Positions 50,980 to 60,140 of a stretch of 61,439 nucleotides of DNA are shown piece by piece. The DNA is from an uncultured Ruminococcus sp. (GTDB lineage: Bacteria; Bacillota; Clostridia; Oscillospirales; Acutalibacteraceae). Every line of letters starts with the position of its first letter. Within the stretch, counting starts at the first letter, position 1. Under the pieces are notes generated by a model, which did no database searches, had not been told where the DNA came from, and saw nothing but the letters and a program-made list of their open reading frames with translations. Location of the stretch: NCBI GenBank assembly GCA_902773325.1, contig CACYDW010000015.1, positions 1 to 61,439 on the forward strand, read 5' to 3'. Made by a program: the position numbers and the translations under genes.

Positions 50980-52320
50980 ATGCATATACAAATGCCCGCA
51001 AGGGTCAGCTATATTATTGCCCGGCTGCTTGAAAGCGGCTTTCAGGCTTATGCAGTGGGGGGCTGTATCCGTGACAGTCTGATGGGAAAAACACCGTCGG
51101 ACTGGGATATCTGTACCTCCGCATTACCCGAAGAAACGCTCGCCTGCCTTGAAAAACATAATATAATTCAGAACGGCATGAAGCACGGAACCGTTACGGT
51201 ACGCTACGATAACGAAAACTATGAGATCACGACCTTCCGTATGGACGGGGAATACCGCGATAACCGCCGCCCCGAAAGCGTTACCTTTGTGCGCAGCTTA
51301 GCGGAGGACTTGTCCCGCCGTGACTTTACTGTCAATGCGCTTGCCTATAACGATACAGACGGACTTTGCGACCTGTTCGACGGTGCGGAGGATATCCGGA
51401 AAAAATGTATCCGCTGTGTGGGAAATCCCGATCAGCGTTTCCATGAGGACGCACTCCGGATTCTTCGCGCGCTGCGGTTTTCTGCTGTGCTTGATTTTTC
51501 CATTGAGGAACAGACACGCGTCAGTATCCACCGGAACGCGCACCTGTTGCGGAATATTTCTGCCGAAAGAATCCTGTCCGAAACAAAAAAAATGCTCACG
51601 GGCGATAACGTTGAGAGCGTTCTGACCGAGTTCCCCGATGTTTTAGCGGTGTTCATTCCCGAGATCGCGCCGATGGTGGGGTTTCCGCAGAAAAACCCGC
51701 ACCATGTGTATGATGTATGGACGCATACGGTCAAAGTGGTTGCAGCGATCAAGCCGGACTATGTGCTGCGTCTTGCCGCACTTTATCACGACATCGGAAA
51801 ACCGCAGTGCCATACGGTTGATGCACACGGTATCGGACATTTCAAGGGGCATCCGGACGTCAGTGCAGCTATAGCTGATCAATCCCTGAAAACGCTGAAA
51901 AGCGACAATAAAACCCGTGAAACCGTAACGACACTTTGCCGCCTGCATGATATTCGTCCTGCGCCGCAGCCGAAATATGTGCGCCGCCTGATGGTCAGAA
52001 CGGGTGCGGAGCTTTTTGACAGTCTGCTTGAACTGAAACGTGCTGATGCCAAAGGACAGAATCCCGAGATGCTTGCCGATAAACTCAGACAGATCGATGA
52101 AATTGAACAGATCTACCGCAGCGAGCTTCAGCAAGCACCTGTTTTCAGAATACAGGATCTTGCCGTTGACGGCAATGATGTTATCAGACTGGGTGTTCAA
52201 AACGGCAGACAGGTGGGGGAGTGTCTGCAAAGGCTGCTGCGGGCGGTTATTGACGGAGAACTGGAGAATACGCCCGAGCAGCTTACAGAAGCCGTCAGAA
52301 AGCTGTACCCTCGGGATTGA
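50980..52320 (+). CDS. cca: CCA-adding tRNA nucleotidyltransferase
   Basis: This enzyme adds or repairs the CCA end of tRNAs. The class II head domain has YAVGGCIRDSLMG and the catalytic pair in SDWDI. RRDFTVNALAYN and an RNA-binding neck with EDALRILRALRF follow. An HD phosphohydrolase-like domain (ALYHDIGKP, about residue 260) lies in the C-terminal half. The 446-residue length fits the HD-containing subtype. ATG 50980 is preceded by CGGAGG. Confidence 0.95.
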   Translation: MHIQMPARVSYIIARLLESGFQAYAVGGCIRDSLMGKTPSDWDICTSALPEETLACLEKHNIIQNGMKHGTVTVRYDNENYEITTFRMDGEYRDNRRPESVTFVRSLAEDLSRRDFTVNALAYNDTDGLCDLFDGAEDIRKKCIRCVGNPDQRFHEDALRILRALRFSAVLDFSIEEQTRVSIHRNAHLLRNISAERILSETKKMLTGDNVESVLTEFPDVLAVFIPEIAPMVGFPQKNPHHVYDVWTHTVKVVAAIKPDYVLRLAALYHDIGKPQCHTVDAHGIGHFKGHPDVSAAIADQSLKTLKSDNKTRETVTTLCRLHDIRPAPQPKYVRRLMVRTGAELFDSLLELKRADAKGQNPEMLADKLRQIDEIEQIYRSELQQAPVFRIQDLAVDGNDVIRLGVQNGRQVGECLQRLLRAVIDGELENTPEQLTEAVRKLYPRD

Positions 52321-52398
52321 CGGCTTCCGGCTGATCGAATCAATACCGCAGAAGGAAACAGTTCCTTATATAGACAGGAAGTAAAAGCAGGTGAAATA

Positions 52399-53472
52399 AT
52401 GGACTATAAAATCGATCTGGGAGGCTGGAACAGTGTGTTTGCTGTTCCGGGTGAACTGGTAGACCGGCATATCAAATTGGCAGGTGCTGCTCAGCTAAAG
52501 GTGATACTGTGGTTTCTGCGTTATGCAGGCAGAGAGTTTTCTGTGAGCGATATTTCTGGTGCGCTGTCCATGCAGGAAGCAGATGTACGCGACTGCCTGC
52601 AATACTGGGCGCAGACAGGGCTGATCACCATCAGCGAAAATATCATTACGCCCGCACCGCAGGAAGCCGAACCGAAGCAGGCAGCTTCCGGAATGTCTGC
52701 GGCAGCTTCTTTGCAGACTGAAACGGCTGCGGCTCGTGTATCGGAGATACCTGTCAGCGAAGAACGTCCCGACGCACCCTATGAGACAACAGCATCTGAG
52801 CCGTCAAAGAAAAGAGCGCTTTCACGTCCCGAGAAACCGGATACCAAATACCTTGTCAAGCGCATGAGCGACGATCCAAGTATCGCCTACCTGATGCAGA
52901 CAGCCGATGATATTTTCGGCAGGATCACCAGCAATAATGATAAGGCTACGCTGCTGCTGATACATGAACATGACGGACTGCCCGTAGAGGTGATCATCAT
53001 GCTGCTTCAATATGCCGCAAATATCGGAAAATGCAATATGAGATATATTGAAAAAATGGCAATATCATGGGCGGAGGAGGAGATTACCTCCTTAGCGCTT
53101 GCCGAAAAGAAAATAGATCGTCTGACAAGCGGGAGAAACTGTGCCATGATCGTGCAGCGTACGATCGGTCTGGAAGAACATTCTCCTACCGAAAAGGAGA
53201 TGGAATTTGCTGATCTATGGATCAATCAATGGAAGTTCACCGCCGACATGATACGCGAGGCCTATGAACGCTGTGTGGATGCGAAGGGAAAATATATACC
53301 CAAGTATACAAGCTCTGTGCTCGAAAGATGGTATCATGCGGGCATTACGACCGTGGAACAGGCACGGAACGAAAAGTTGCAGAACCGTAAAAGCAAGCCG
53401 ACAGGCGGCAGCGGTGGTGCTTATGATATTGACCTGTTTGAGAGCACAAGTGTGATTGATGAGGAGTGGTAA
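52399..53472 (+). CDS. dnaD: DnaD domain replication protein
   Basis: DnaD-type proteins help load the replicative helicase in low-GC Gram-positives. The 357-residue protein has an N-terminal winged-helix-like part (about 1-80), an Ala/Pro/Glu-rich linker (about 95-150) and one C-terminal DnaB2/DnaD domain (about 160-235). A second DnaD-like block continues to about 330, with the YxxxI-x-x-W type motif seen in YIEKMAISWAEE. The helicase loader gene follows after 3 nt, so the pair acts in primosome assembly. Confidence 0.88.
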   Translation: MDYKIDLGGWNSVFAVPGELVDRHIKLAGAAQLKVILWFLRYAGREFSVSDISGALSMQEADVRDCLQYWAQTGLITISENIITPAPQEAEPKQAASGMSAAASLQTETAAARVSEIPVSEERPDAPYETTASEPSKKRALSRPEKPDTKYLVKRMSDDPSIAYLMQTADDIFGRITSNNDKATLLLIHEHDGLPVEVIIMLLQYAANIGKCNMRYIEKMAISWAEEEITSLALAEKKIDRLTSGRNCAMIVQRTIGLEEHSPTEKEMEFADLWINQWKFTADMIREAYERCVDAKGKYIPKYTSSVLERWYHAGITTVEQARNEKLQNRKSKPTGGSGGAYDIDLFESTSVIDEEW

Positions 53473-53475
53473 CAG

Positions 53476-54477
53476 ATGGGATACCCGATGGAAGTATATA
53501 AAGATGCCGAAGGATTGCTTGAAAGAAAGCGTGAGGCAGCCGAACAGGCACTTGAAAAAAGGCGCGAGCTGCTGTATCTCCGTTCACCTCGTGCGCAGGC
53601 CATAGAGTATGAGCTTTCAAAGACCTCTGTAGCGGCAGCAAGAGCGGTAGTCAGCGGTGCAAACGTCAGGGAAGAACTGATGAAGCTCAAAGAGAGCAAT
53701 CTGGTGCTGCAAAAGGAGCTTGCCAATATTATCGCAGGGTTTGGTTTTCAGCCGGATTATCTGGAAGAATGGCACGACTGTGACAAGTGCGGCGATACAG
53801 GCTTTATCGACGGCAGAATGTGTGACTGCATGAAAAAGCTGGTCAGGGAGCTTGCCTACGACAGACTCAATAAGATGTCGCCGCTAGCACTGTCCGACTT
53901 TGAAAGCTTTGATACGCGGTATTATTCAAAAGCAAAAATGCCGGATAGTAACATAATACCCTATAACCACATGCAGGGTGTTCTGAATTTCTGCCGGAAA
54001 TATGCCGATGAATTCTCGCTGCATTCCGACAGCCTGCTGTTTCAGGGACTGCCGGGTCTTGGAAAGACGCACCTTTCGCTGGCTATTGCCAAAACCGCTA
54101 TTGATAAAGGATTCGGGGTCATCTATGTATCTGCTCCCATGATTCTGCGCAAAATAGAAAATGAACACTTTGACTTTGACAACAAGGATAAAAGTACCGA
54201 GCGGATGGTGAGCGAGTGTGACCTGCTGATCCTTGACGACCTTGGAACAGAATTTGTATCGCGTTTCAGTACCTCGACTGTGTATAATATTCTGAATTCG
54301 CGTATGATGTCGTCAAAGCCCACGATCATCAGCACCAATATGTCGGGCAAGGAATTACAGGAAATCTATAACGGAAGAATACTGTCGCGCATTATCGGCA
54401 GCTTCCGCCGTGTTTCCTTTGTGGGGACAGACGTAAGGCAGCAAAAGAGAATGAAGGGGCAAGGAACTGCCGAATAA
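53476..54477 (+). CDS. dnaI: Helicase loader ATPase DnaI/DnaC
   Basis: This AAA+ ATPase loads the DnaC/DnaB helicase at origins and restarted forks. The 333-residue protein has a coiled-coil N-terminus and a zinc site CDKCGDTG...CDC (about residues 100-115). Walker A is GLPGLGKTH (about 194-202), and Walker B is LLILDDLG. The zinc site is typical of the Gram-positive loader type. It starts 3 nt after dnaD and is probably cotranscribed with it. Confidence 0.94.
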   Translation: MGYPMEVYKDAEGLLERKREAAEQALEKRRELLYLRSPRAQAIEYELSKTSVAAARAVVSGANVREELMKLKESNLVLQKELANIIAGFGFQPDYLEEWHDCDKCGDTGFIDGRMCDCMKKLVRELAYDRLNKMSPLALSDFESFDTRYYSKAKMPDSNIIPYNHMQGVLNFCRKYADEFSLHSDSLLFQGLPGLGKTHLSLAIAKTAIDKGFGVIYVSAPMILRKIENEHFDFDNKDKSTERMVSECDLLILDDLGTEFVSRFSTSTVYNILNSRMMSSKPTIISTNMSGKELQEIYNGRILSRIIGSFRRVSFVGTDVRQQKRMKGQGTAE

Positions 54478-54521
54478 ACAATTCTGCTGACAGCAGTCAG
54501 ACAGTGAAGGAGAATTATAAT

Positions 54522-55373
54522 ATGTCAAAGATTTTACTCAGCGCAGACAGCACCTGTGATATTTCCGGTGAGCTTATTGAGCGGTCCGGTGTGCGTCTGA
54601 TACCTCTGCATATCATACTGGAAGAAAAAAGCTATGAGGACGGTGTGAATATTCATCCGGACGATATTTACCGCAGCTTTGAGCAGATGGGGAAACTGCC
54701 CAAAACAGCGGCAGTCAATACGCAGGAGTATATAGATATCTTTAAGCCCTACATAGCAGAGGGATACGAGATCGTCCATATCAATTTAGGCTCTGCATTG
54801 TCATCGTCATATCAGAATTGTATAGCTGCCGCCAAAAAGCTTGGTCATATCTATCCGATCGATTCATGCAATCTTTCCTCAGGCTCCGGACATCTTGTTC
54901 TCGAAGCGGCAGGCAGGATCGCACAGGGTATGAGTGCGAAAAGTGTTGCGGAAGAGGTAAAGGAACTGATTCCGAAATGTCAGGCAAGCTTTGTAATAGA
55001 TAAGCTGGATTATCTGCGTGCGGGCGGCCGCTGCTCTGCGTTGGCAGCATTCGGGGCGAATCTTCTCAAAATCAAGCCGAGCATTATTGTCAGTACGAAG
55101 GACGGTTCGATGTCAGTTGGCAAAAAATACCGCGGAAAGCTTGAAACCGTGCTGATTCAGTATGTGCATGAGCAGCTTGATAAATATGACAAAATCAGAA
55201 ACCACAGGATCTTTATTACGCATGCGGGCATTGGGGAAAACTATGTAGAGCTTGTCAGAAAGGAGCTTGAAGGTCTGCACTACTTCAAAGAGATCTTTAT
55301 TGAACGGGCAAGCTGTACGATTTCCTCCCACTGCGGTCCCGGAACACTGGGAATCCTGTTTATGACAGAATAA
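54522..55373 (+). CDS. DegV family fatty acid-binding protein
   Basis: DegV (FakB-type) proteins bind single fatty acids and present them to a FakA kinase for phosphorylation. The 283-residue protein has the N-terminal DSTCDISGEL, the Ser/Thr loops of the lipid-phosphate site (TAAVNTQEY) and LSSSYQNC. The C-terminal Ser-His of ISSHCGPGTLGI is standard. ATG 54522 lies 8 nt after AAGGAGA. A FakA gene is not in the window. Confidence 0.93.
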   Translation: MSKILLSADSTCDISGELIERSGVRLIPLHIILEEKSYEDGVNIHPDDIYRSFEQMGKLPKTAAVNTQEYIDIFKPYIAEGYEIVHINLGSALSSSYQNCIAAAKKLGHIYPIDSCNLSSGSGHLVLEAAGRIAQGMSAKSVAEEVKELIPKCQASFVIDKLDYLRAGGRCSALAAFGANLLKIKPSIIVSTKDGSMSVGKKYRGKLETVLIQYVHEQLDKYDKIRNHRIFITHAGIGENYVELVRKELEGLHYFKEIFIERASCTISSHCGPGTLGILFMTE

Positions 55374-55412
55374 AACCGGAATGATGCTGTCATTCCAAAA
55401 AGGAGGATCAAA

Positions 55413-57542
55413 ATGGACCAGCAAGAAAACAAAATGATTCTGGAAGCTTTAAGACAGCAGTCCGAGCCGGTATCAAGAAACGAACTGATGATACTGTCGG
55501 GTGTATTGGAAAGCAATGCATTCAATAATGCACTTTCTTATCTGGAAAGCAAGGGCGAGATCGTGGTATTGAACCGCAGGAAAATTGCTCTTCCGGAGCA
55601 GGCGGGCTATGCTGCCGCTACGATTGTACGGCAGGGCAGAGGTTTTTCCTTTGCTTCACCTGCTGATGCAAAAATCGAAGATATTTTTATTCACGAGAAG
55701 TGTACCAAGGGCGCACTTCCGGGGGACTTTGTTATGCTCCGGAATATTACGGAGAGTGATAGAGGCTTGTCCGGCGAGGTGGATCATATCATTGAGCGCG
55801 GCAGCAGGATCGTCACGGGTGTTGTAGAGCGTGAGAAAGGAAAATTCGGCAAAGCATACGTTCTGCCGGACAGCGGATATGCTGTTCATATCCGGATCGT
55901 ACAGGGCGGTGAGCTGAAAAGCAAGAACGGTGATAAGGTGAAGGCTGCGGTTGCCTTTGACCGTAAGGAAAAACGTGTTTATGCGCGTGTCATTAAAATA
56001 TATGGTGAAGCAGAATCTGCAAAGGTGTGCTCTGATGCCATTATTGATGCCAACGGTATTCCCACCAAGTTTACTGTTGCAGTCAAGCATGAAGCCGCGC
56101 TCAGGGCTGCCGAACCCATTACCGATGAAGAAATCGCCGCACGCCTTGATCTGCGTGACGAGCCGATTTTTACCATTGACGGTGCGGATGCCAAAGACCT
56201 TGATGATGCCATTTCTGTCAAAAAACTTGAAAACGGCTGGGAACTGGGCGTTCATATTGCAGACGTTTCCCACTATGTAACAGAGGGCAGTCGGCTTGAC
56301 GAAGCAGCTATGGACAGGGGAACATCTGTCTATTTTTCAGACAGAGTCATTCCCATGCTGCCTGTTGAGATATCCAATGGCTGTTGTTCGCTCAATGCCG
56401 ATACGAAAAAGCTGACCTTCTCGGCGATTCTGACACTTGATCAGCGGGCGGAGCTGATGGATTACCGTTTTGAAAAAAGTGTGATCGTTTCCAAGGTGAG
56501 AGGGGTATATTCAGAGGTCAACGAGATTCTTTCGGGTACGGCAGATGAAGCGATCAAGCAGAAGTATGCTCCGGTAACAGATTCTCTGTTTGCTGCACGT
56601 GAGCTTGCCGATCTGCTCAAGCAAAAGGCCAAGCAAAGAGGCGAGCTGGAGATCGAAACCTCCGAGCTTCGCTTTGTTCTCGATGAAAACGGAGAATGTA
56701 TCGATGTTTCTCAGAGAGAACGAGGAGAAGCCGAAGAACTGATCGAACAGTTTATGATCATGGCGAACAGAGCAGCCGCACTGTATGCCAAAAGTGCGGG
56801 TATCCCGTTTGTGTACCGTGTACATGAGCCGCCTGAGCCGGAAAGACTTGAAACGCTGGCAACCCTTGCCGCAGCCTGCGGATTTCCTGTCCGCCGCCTG
56901 AAAGAGGGTGTTCACCAGACCGATCTTGCGGCACTGATCTCCGAAGCCAAGGAAACCAGATATGCGCGCCTGATTTCCACGCAGGTACTGCGTTCCATGG
57001 CAAAGGCAAAGTATGATGCCCGTCCGCTCGGTCATTTCGGACTGTCGCTGGCGGATTACTGCCATTTTACATCGCCGATCAGACGTTATCCCGATACCTC
57101 TGTTCATCGGATCTTATCCGCATTGGTGAGCGGTATGCCGGTGGATGAAATTGCGAAAAAGTACGGAGAATTTGCTTCTCTGTCTGCGTCAATGTCATCG
57201 GAGCGGGAACTGCGTGCCATGCGTGCGGAGCGTGAAGCGGAAAAGTGCTATGCTGCTGAATATATGAAATCGCATATCGGCGAGGAATATGAGGGAATCG
57301 TATCGGGCATTACCCCAAAAGGATTGTTTGTTGTGATTCCCAACGGCATAGAGGGGTTTGTCAGCCTTGTAGATGATGAAAAGGCATTTTACGAGTATGA
57401 TGGCATTACTACCACACGTGACCGCAAGAGCGGAATGAGCTATTCTATCGGAGATTCGCTCCGTATAATCGTATCAAATGCAAGTGTTGCACTGGGTACG
57501 GTGGATTTCATCAGAAAAACATCAGAAAGCAACGAAGAATGA
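55413..57542 (+). CDS. rnr: Ribonuclease R
   Basis: RNase R is a 3'-5' exoribonuclease that degrades structured RNA and takes part in rRNA quality control and trans-translation. The 709-residue protein has an N-terminal helix-turn-helix and cold-shock domains. The RNB catalytic domain has DGADAKDLDDAIS, where the Asp cluster binds magnesium, and HFTSPIRRYPD. An S1 domain closes the C-terminus. In many Firmicutes secG, rnr and smpB are neighbours; here secG is 4.5 kb upstream and smpB is absent, replaced by an amylase remnant. Confidence 0.97.
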   Translation: MDQQENKMILEALRQQSEPVSRNELMILSGVLESNAFNNALSYLESKGEIVVLNRRKIALPEQAGYAAATIVRQGRGFSFASPADAKIEDIFIHEKCTKGALPGDFVMLRNITESDRGLSGEVDHIIERGSRIVTGVVEREKGKFGKAYVLPDSGYAVHIRIVQGGELKSKNGDKVKAAVAFDRKEKRVYARVIKIYGEAESAKVCSDAIIDANGIPTKFTVAVKHEAALRAAEPITDEEIAARLDLRDEPIFTIDGADAKDLDDAISVKKLENGWELGVHIADVSHYVTEGSRLDEAAMDRGTSVYFSDRVIPMLPVEISNGCCSLNADTKKLTFSAILTLDQRAELMDYRFEKSVIVSKVRGVYSEVNEILSGTADEAIKQKYAPVTDSLFAARELADLLKQKAKQRGELEIETSELRFVLDENGECIDVSQRERGEAEELIEQFMIMANRAAALYAKSAGIPFVYRVHEPPEPERLETLATLAAACGFPVRRLKEGVHQTDLAALISEAKETRYARLISTQVLRSMAKAKYDARPLGHFGLSLADYCHFTSPIRRYPDTSVHRILSALVSGMPVDEIAKKYGEFASLSASMSSERELRAMRAEREAEKCYAAEYMKSHIGEEYEGIVSGITPKGLFVVIPNGIEGFVSLVDDEKAFYEYDGITTTRDRKSGMSYSIGDSLRIIVSNASVALGTVDFIRKTSESNEE

Positions 57543-57647
57543 CGAAAAACGCAAATTTTCAAAGTATAGTCAACGACATTAGCATAATCCTAATGTTGGG
57601 ACTCTGGGTCTCGGTTGTCACCTCGGTCGGTGCTTCTGCTGTGCAGA

Positions 57648-57700
57648 GGTGTCCACCGGACACCCGCACCCCTTGACCTCGGCAAGGGTGCACGGCACCC
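57648..57700. repeat. Cluster of overlapping palindromes after rnr
   Basis: GGTGTCC-ACC-GGACACC (57648-57664) is followed by GCACCCcTTG with CAAGGGTGC (57666-57691) and, overlapping it, GGGTGC-ACG-GCACCC (57686-57700). The block is much more GC-rich than its surroundings and carries no gene. It may be a dispersed intergenic repeat unrelated to copies A-C. Confidence 0.6.
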
Positions 57701-57768
57701 CTGCACCCCGGATTTTCATAAAAAGGAAATTATTCGTGTCATTTACTACACATTAGGAGGAATAATAA

Positions 57769-59100
57769 ATGCTAAAAAGAAAAGACTTTATTCCATAACG
57801 CCATGCTCGGCAGGAAGGAGTGTGCCGTTGTAAGCAATAACTGTGAGGTTGTTACCAGAGAAAACGGCGGAGCAGTAATTGTCTGCGGCAGCGGCAGCGG
57901 AAACGTGACCGTTGAGAATGCGGGCGGATATGTTCCTGAGGGAACCTATACAGACAGTGTCAGCGGCAATGTGTTCACAGTAACAAGGGACACCATCACC
58001 GGAACTGTAGGTGAAAGCGGTATTGCTGTCATATACGATTCAGACGATTGCTCCCGTATGTATTCCTGTGTTTTGTATGGTTACGAAGAATATGGATATA
58101 TGAAATCGGATGATCATGATCTGCACGGATGGGAGCGTATAGCTTTAAATGCTCCTAATATGACAGAAACACATTATGTCCTTGAATACACCGACAAAGA
58201 ATCCAAAAAGCAGACAATAGAAGACGATTTCAAGGACGGCGATTTTATTGATCTGGAAGAATCAGGTGTTAATTCAAAAGCCTTGGAAAATACTCCGTTA
58301 ACGATTACACTTACAGGTGTAGATGAAAAGGGCAGAAGTGTTAGTCGATTTTTTAGTTATTCATTCCGGAAGGAATTCTATTCAGGTGTTTGCAAATTCG
58401 GACTTCTGTTTGACAATAGTTCCGTAAACTGGGATGAGGTTTATGTCTATGCATATATGAAGAAGGGCGACGAGATCAAGGAAAACGCCCCCTATCCCGG
58501 AAAAAAGACAACGTATGCCGGAAGCGGAACGTATATGTATTCCTTCTATGAGGATTTCAATGATTATAGCGACCCCAACAACGATGATTACCCCATATAC
58601 ATGGTTTTCAATGATGGAAAGGATAATAAGATAAGCACCTATAACGGTAAAGAGATTCACTTTACTATAAACGAGTTCTTTAAGATGAGTGTGGAAAACC
58701 TGTGGATGTTCAAGGGTCCCGCTCAGACAGAGCATGTCCACACCCTGAAAACTATCCCCGCCCGTGACGCAACGCAGGACGAGGACGGCAATATTGAATA
58801 TTTTGTATGTGAGGAATGCGGAAAGCTTTTTGCGGATCAGGATGGTCTTGCTGAGATCGAAAACAGTCAGGTCATCATTCCCACCAAAAAAACGTTGACG
58901 ATGTTGACAAGGATACTGACGTTGACAAGAATACCGATGAAACAAAGCCGCTTCCCACTCCGGTTAATAATAACAACGGAATATACAATACGGGGGACAG
59001 CTTTTCAGATCTGATTCTCATTCTTGATTCAGTACTATGTTTATCCATTGCGGTTATGTATTTTTCAGGTAAATCAAAAACCGGTAAGAAAAAAGAATAA
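57769..59100 (+). pseudogene. Broken surface alpha-amylase gene (internal deletion and frameshift)
   Basis: GGAGG and ATG 57769 open a signal-peptide-like start (MLKRKDFIP) that stops after nine codons. From about 57803 a different frame encodes the C-terminal beta domain of a GH13 amylase (GGAVIVCGSGSGNVTV, then YTDSVSGNVFTVT). A region resembling a CBM26-type starch-binding module (VYVYAYMKKG...PYPGKKT) follows. Then comes a surface module with HTLKTIPARDATQ and C-x-x-C. At seven A (58886-58892) the frame is lost; shifted by one base it continues into TDETKPLPTPVNNN, a membrane helix and a Lys-rich end, stopping at 59100. The catalytic barrel is missing. The gene was probably a wall-anchored amylase that lost its middle and one base. 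Confidence 0.85.
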
Positions 59101-59113
59101 TAGTATCTTTTCC

Positions 59114-59155
59114 GTCCGGTTCATTGTTCAAGAGCAATAAACCGGACAATTTTTG
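59114..59155 (+). terminator. Terminator after the amylase remnant
   Basis: GTCCGGTT-CATTG pairs with CAAT-A-AACCGGAC and is followed by AATTTTTG. Confidence 0.8.
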
Positions 59156-59190
59156 AATGACGAAAAAACTAAGGAAACAATAAAAAAAGC

Positions 59191-59219
59191 TTGCATTTTA
59201 AAAATTACTGTGGTATAAT
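59191..59219 (+). promoter_or_regulatory. Sigma-A promoter of rpsB-tsf
   Basis: TTGCAT (59191-59196) and TATAAT (59214-59219) are separated by 17 bp. The leader to rpsB is about 95 nt and includes GCACAACGCACG and GGTGTGTGCC, which could fold; ribosomal protein S2 leaders are known, but this one was not matched to a consensus. Confidence 0.8.
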
Positions 59220-59319
59220 TTTTTACGCACAACGCACGTCGGGTCTATTCGTTAGGTGTGTGCCAAACGGTATATGATATTGCCCGGCGGAGGAAAAACC
59301 TAAGGAGGATTTTTATATT

Positions 59320-60060
59320 ATGGCAAACATTGTATCCATGAAACAGCTTTTGGAGGCAGGTGTTCATTTCGGACACCAGACGAGAAGATGGAATCCGAAA
59401 ATGGCTCCCTACATCTTCACAGAGAGAAACGGTATCTATATTATCGACCTTCAGAAGACTGTAAAGAAGCTCGAAGAGGCTTATAACTTCGTTCGTGAGC
59501 TTTCAGCAGAGGGCAAGTCCGTTCTTTTCGTAGGTACCAAGAAGCAGGCTCAGGATTCCGTAAAGGAAGAGGCTCTGCGTGCAGGTGCTTACTATGTAAA
59601 CGCAAGATGGCTCGGCGGTATGCTCACCAACTTCACCACCATTCGCCGCAGAATCGAGAGATTAAAGCAGCTCCGCACAATGGAAGAGGACGGTACATTT
59701 GATCTTCTGCCCAAGAAGGAAGTAATCAAGCTGAATCTTGAGATCGAGAAGCTTGAGAAGTTCCTCGGCGGTATCAAGGATATGAATGAGATTCCCGGTG
59801 CACTCTTCATTGTTGACCCCAGAAAGGAAAGAATCGCTGTTGCAGAAGCTAAGAAGCTCGGTATTCCGATCGTTGCGATCGTAGATACCAACTGCGATCC
59901 TGATGAGATCGACTATGTGATCCCCGGCAATGATGACGCGATCCGTGCTGTCAAGCTCATCAGCGCAGCAATGGCTAACGCTATCATTGAGGGCAATGAG
60001 GGTAAGATGGGTGCCGCTGCTGCGGAAGAAGCAGCAGAAGAAGCTGACGAAGAGGAATAA
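59320..60060 (+). CDS. rpsB: 30S ribosomal protein S2
   Basis: S2 is a late-assembling small-subunit protein. The 246-residue protein starts [20 protein letters not shown] and has the family [22 protein letters not shown] and [12 protein letters not shown]. The C-terminus is an Ala/Glu-rich acidic tail. GGAGG precedes the ATG. tsf follows after a terminator-like hairpin, as in many bacteria where this hairpin attenuates tsf. Confidence 0.98.
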   Translation: MANIVSMKQLLEAGVHFGHQTRRWNPKMAPYIFTERNGIYIIDLQKTVKKLEEAYNFVRELSAEGKSVLFVGTKKQAQDSVKEEALRAGAYYVNARWLGGMLTNFTTIRRRIERLKQLRTMEEDGTFDLLPKKEVIKLNLEIEKLEKFLGGIKDMNEIPGALFIVDPRKERIAVAEAKKLGIPIVAIVDTNCDPDEIDYVIPGNDDAIRAVKLISAAMANAIIEGNEGKMGAAAAEEAAEEADEEE

Positions 60061-60071
60061 TCCGACATAGC

Positions 60072-60104
60072 AAAATACCCGCAAGCGGTTTGCGGGTATT
60101 TTTT
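60072..60104 (+). terminator. Terminator between rpsB and tsf (partial)
   Basis: AAAATACCCGC (60072-60082) pairs with GCGGGTATTTT (60092-60102), 11 bp perfect, followed by more T. No promoter is evident before tsf, so read-through is likely. Confidence 0.82.
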
Positions 60105-60140
60105 AAGGAATATATCATCTGATTATTGGAGGTTACAATT

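Noticed and set aside
58884..58895. Programmed -1 frameshift at the run of seven A
   Set aside because: The zero-frame phase does not fit the classical X-XXY-YYZ heptamer (the P-site codon would re-pair with CAA), and the gene has already lost its catalytic part. Simple decay or a read error is likelier, though transcriptional slippage is not excluded.
57803..59014. A 403-codon frame taken as an intact hypothetical gene
   Set aside because: Its first Met has no proper ribosome site, it begins in the middle of an amylase beta domain, and its last 40 residues are out-of-frame noise; the true continuation is in another frame. A pseudogene explains all of this.
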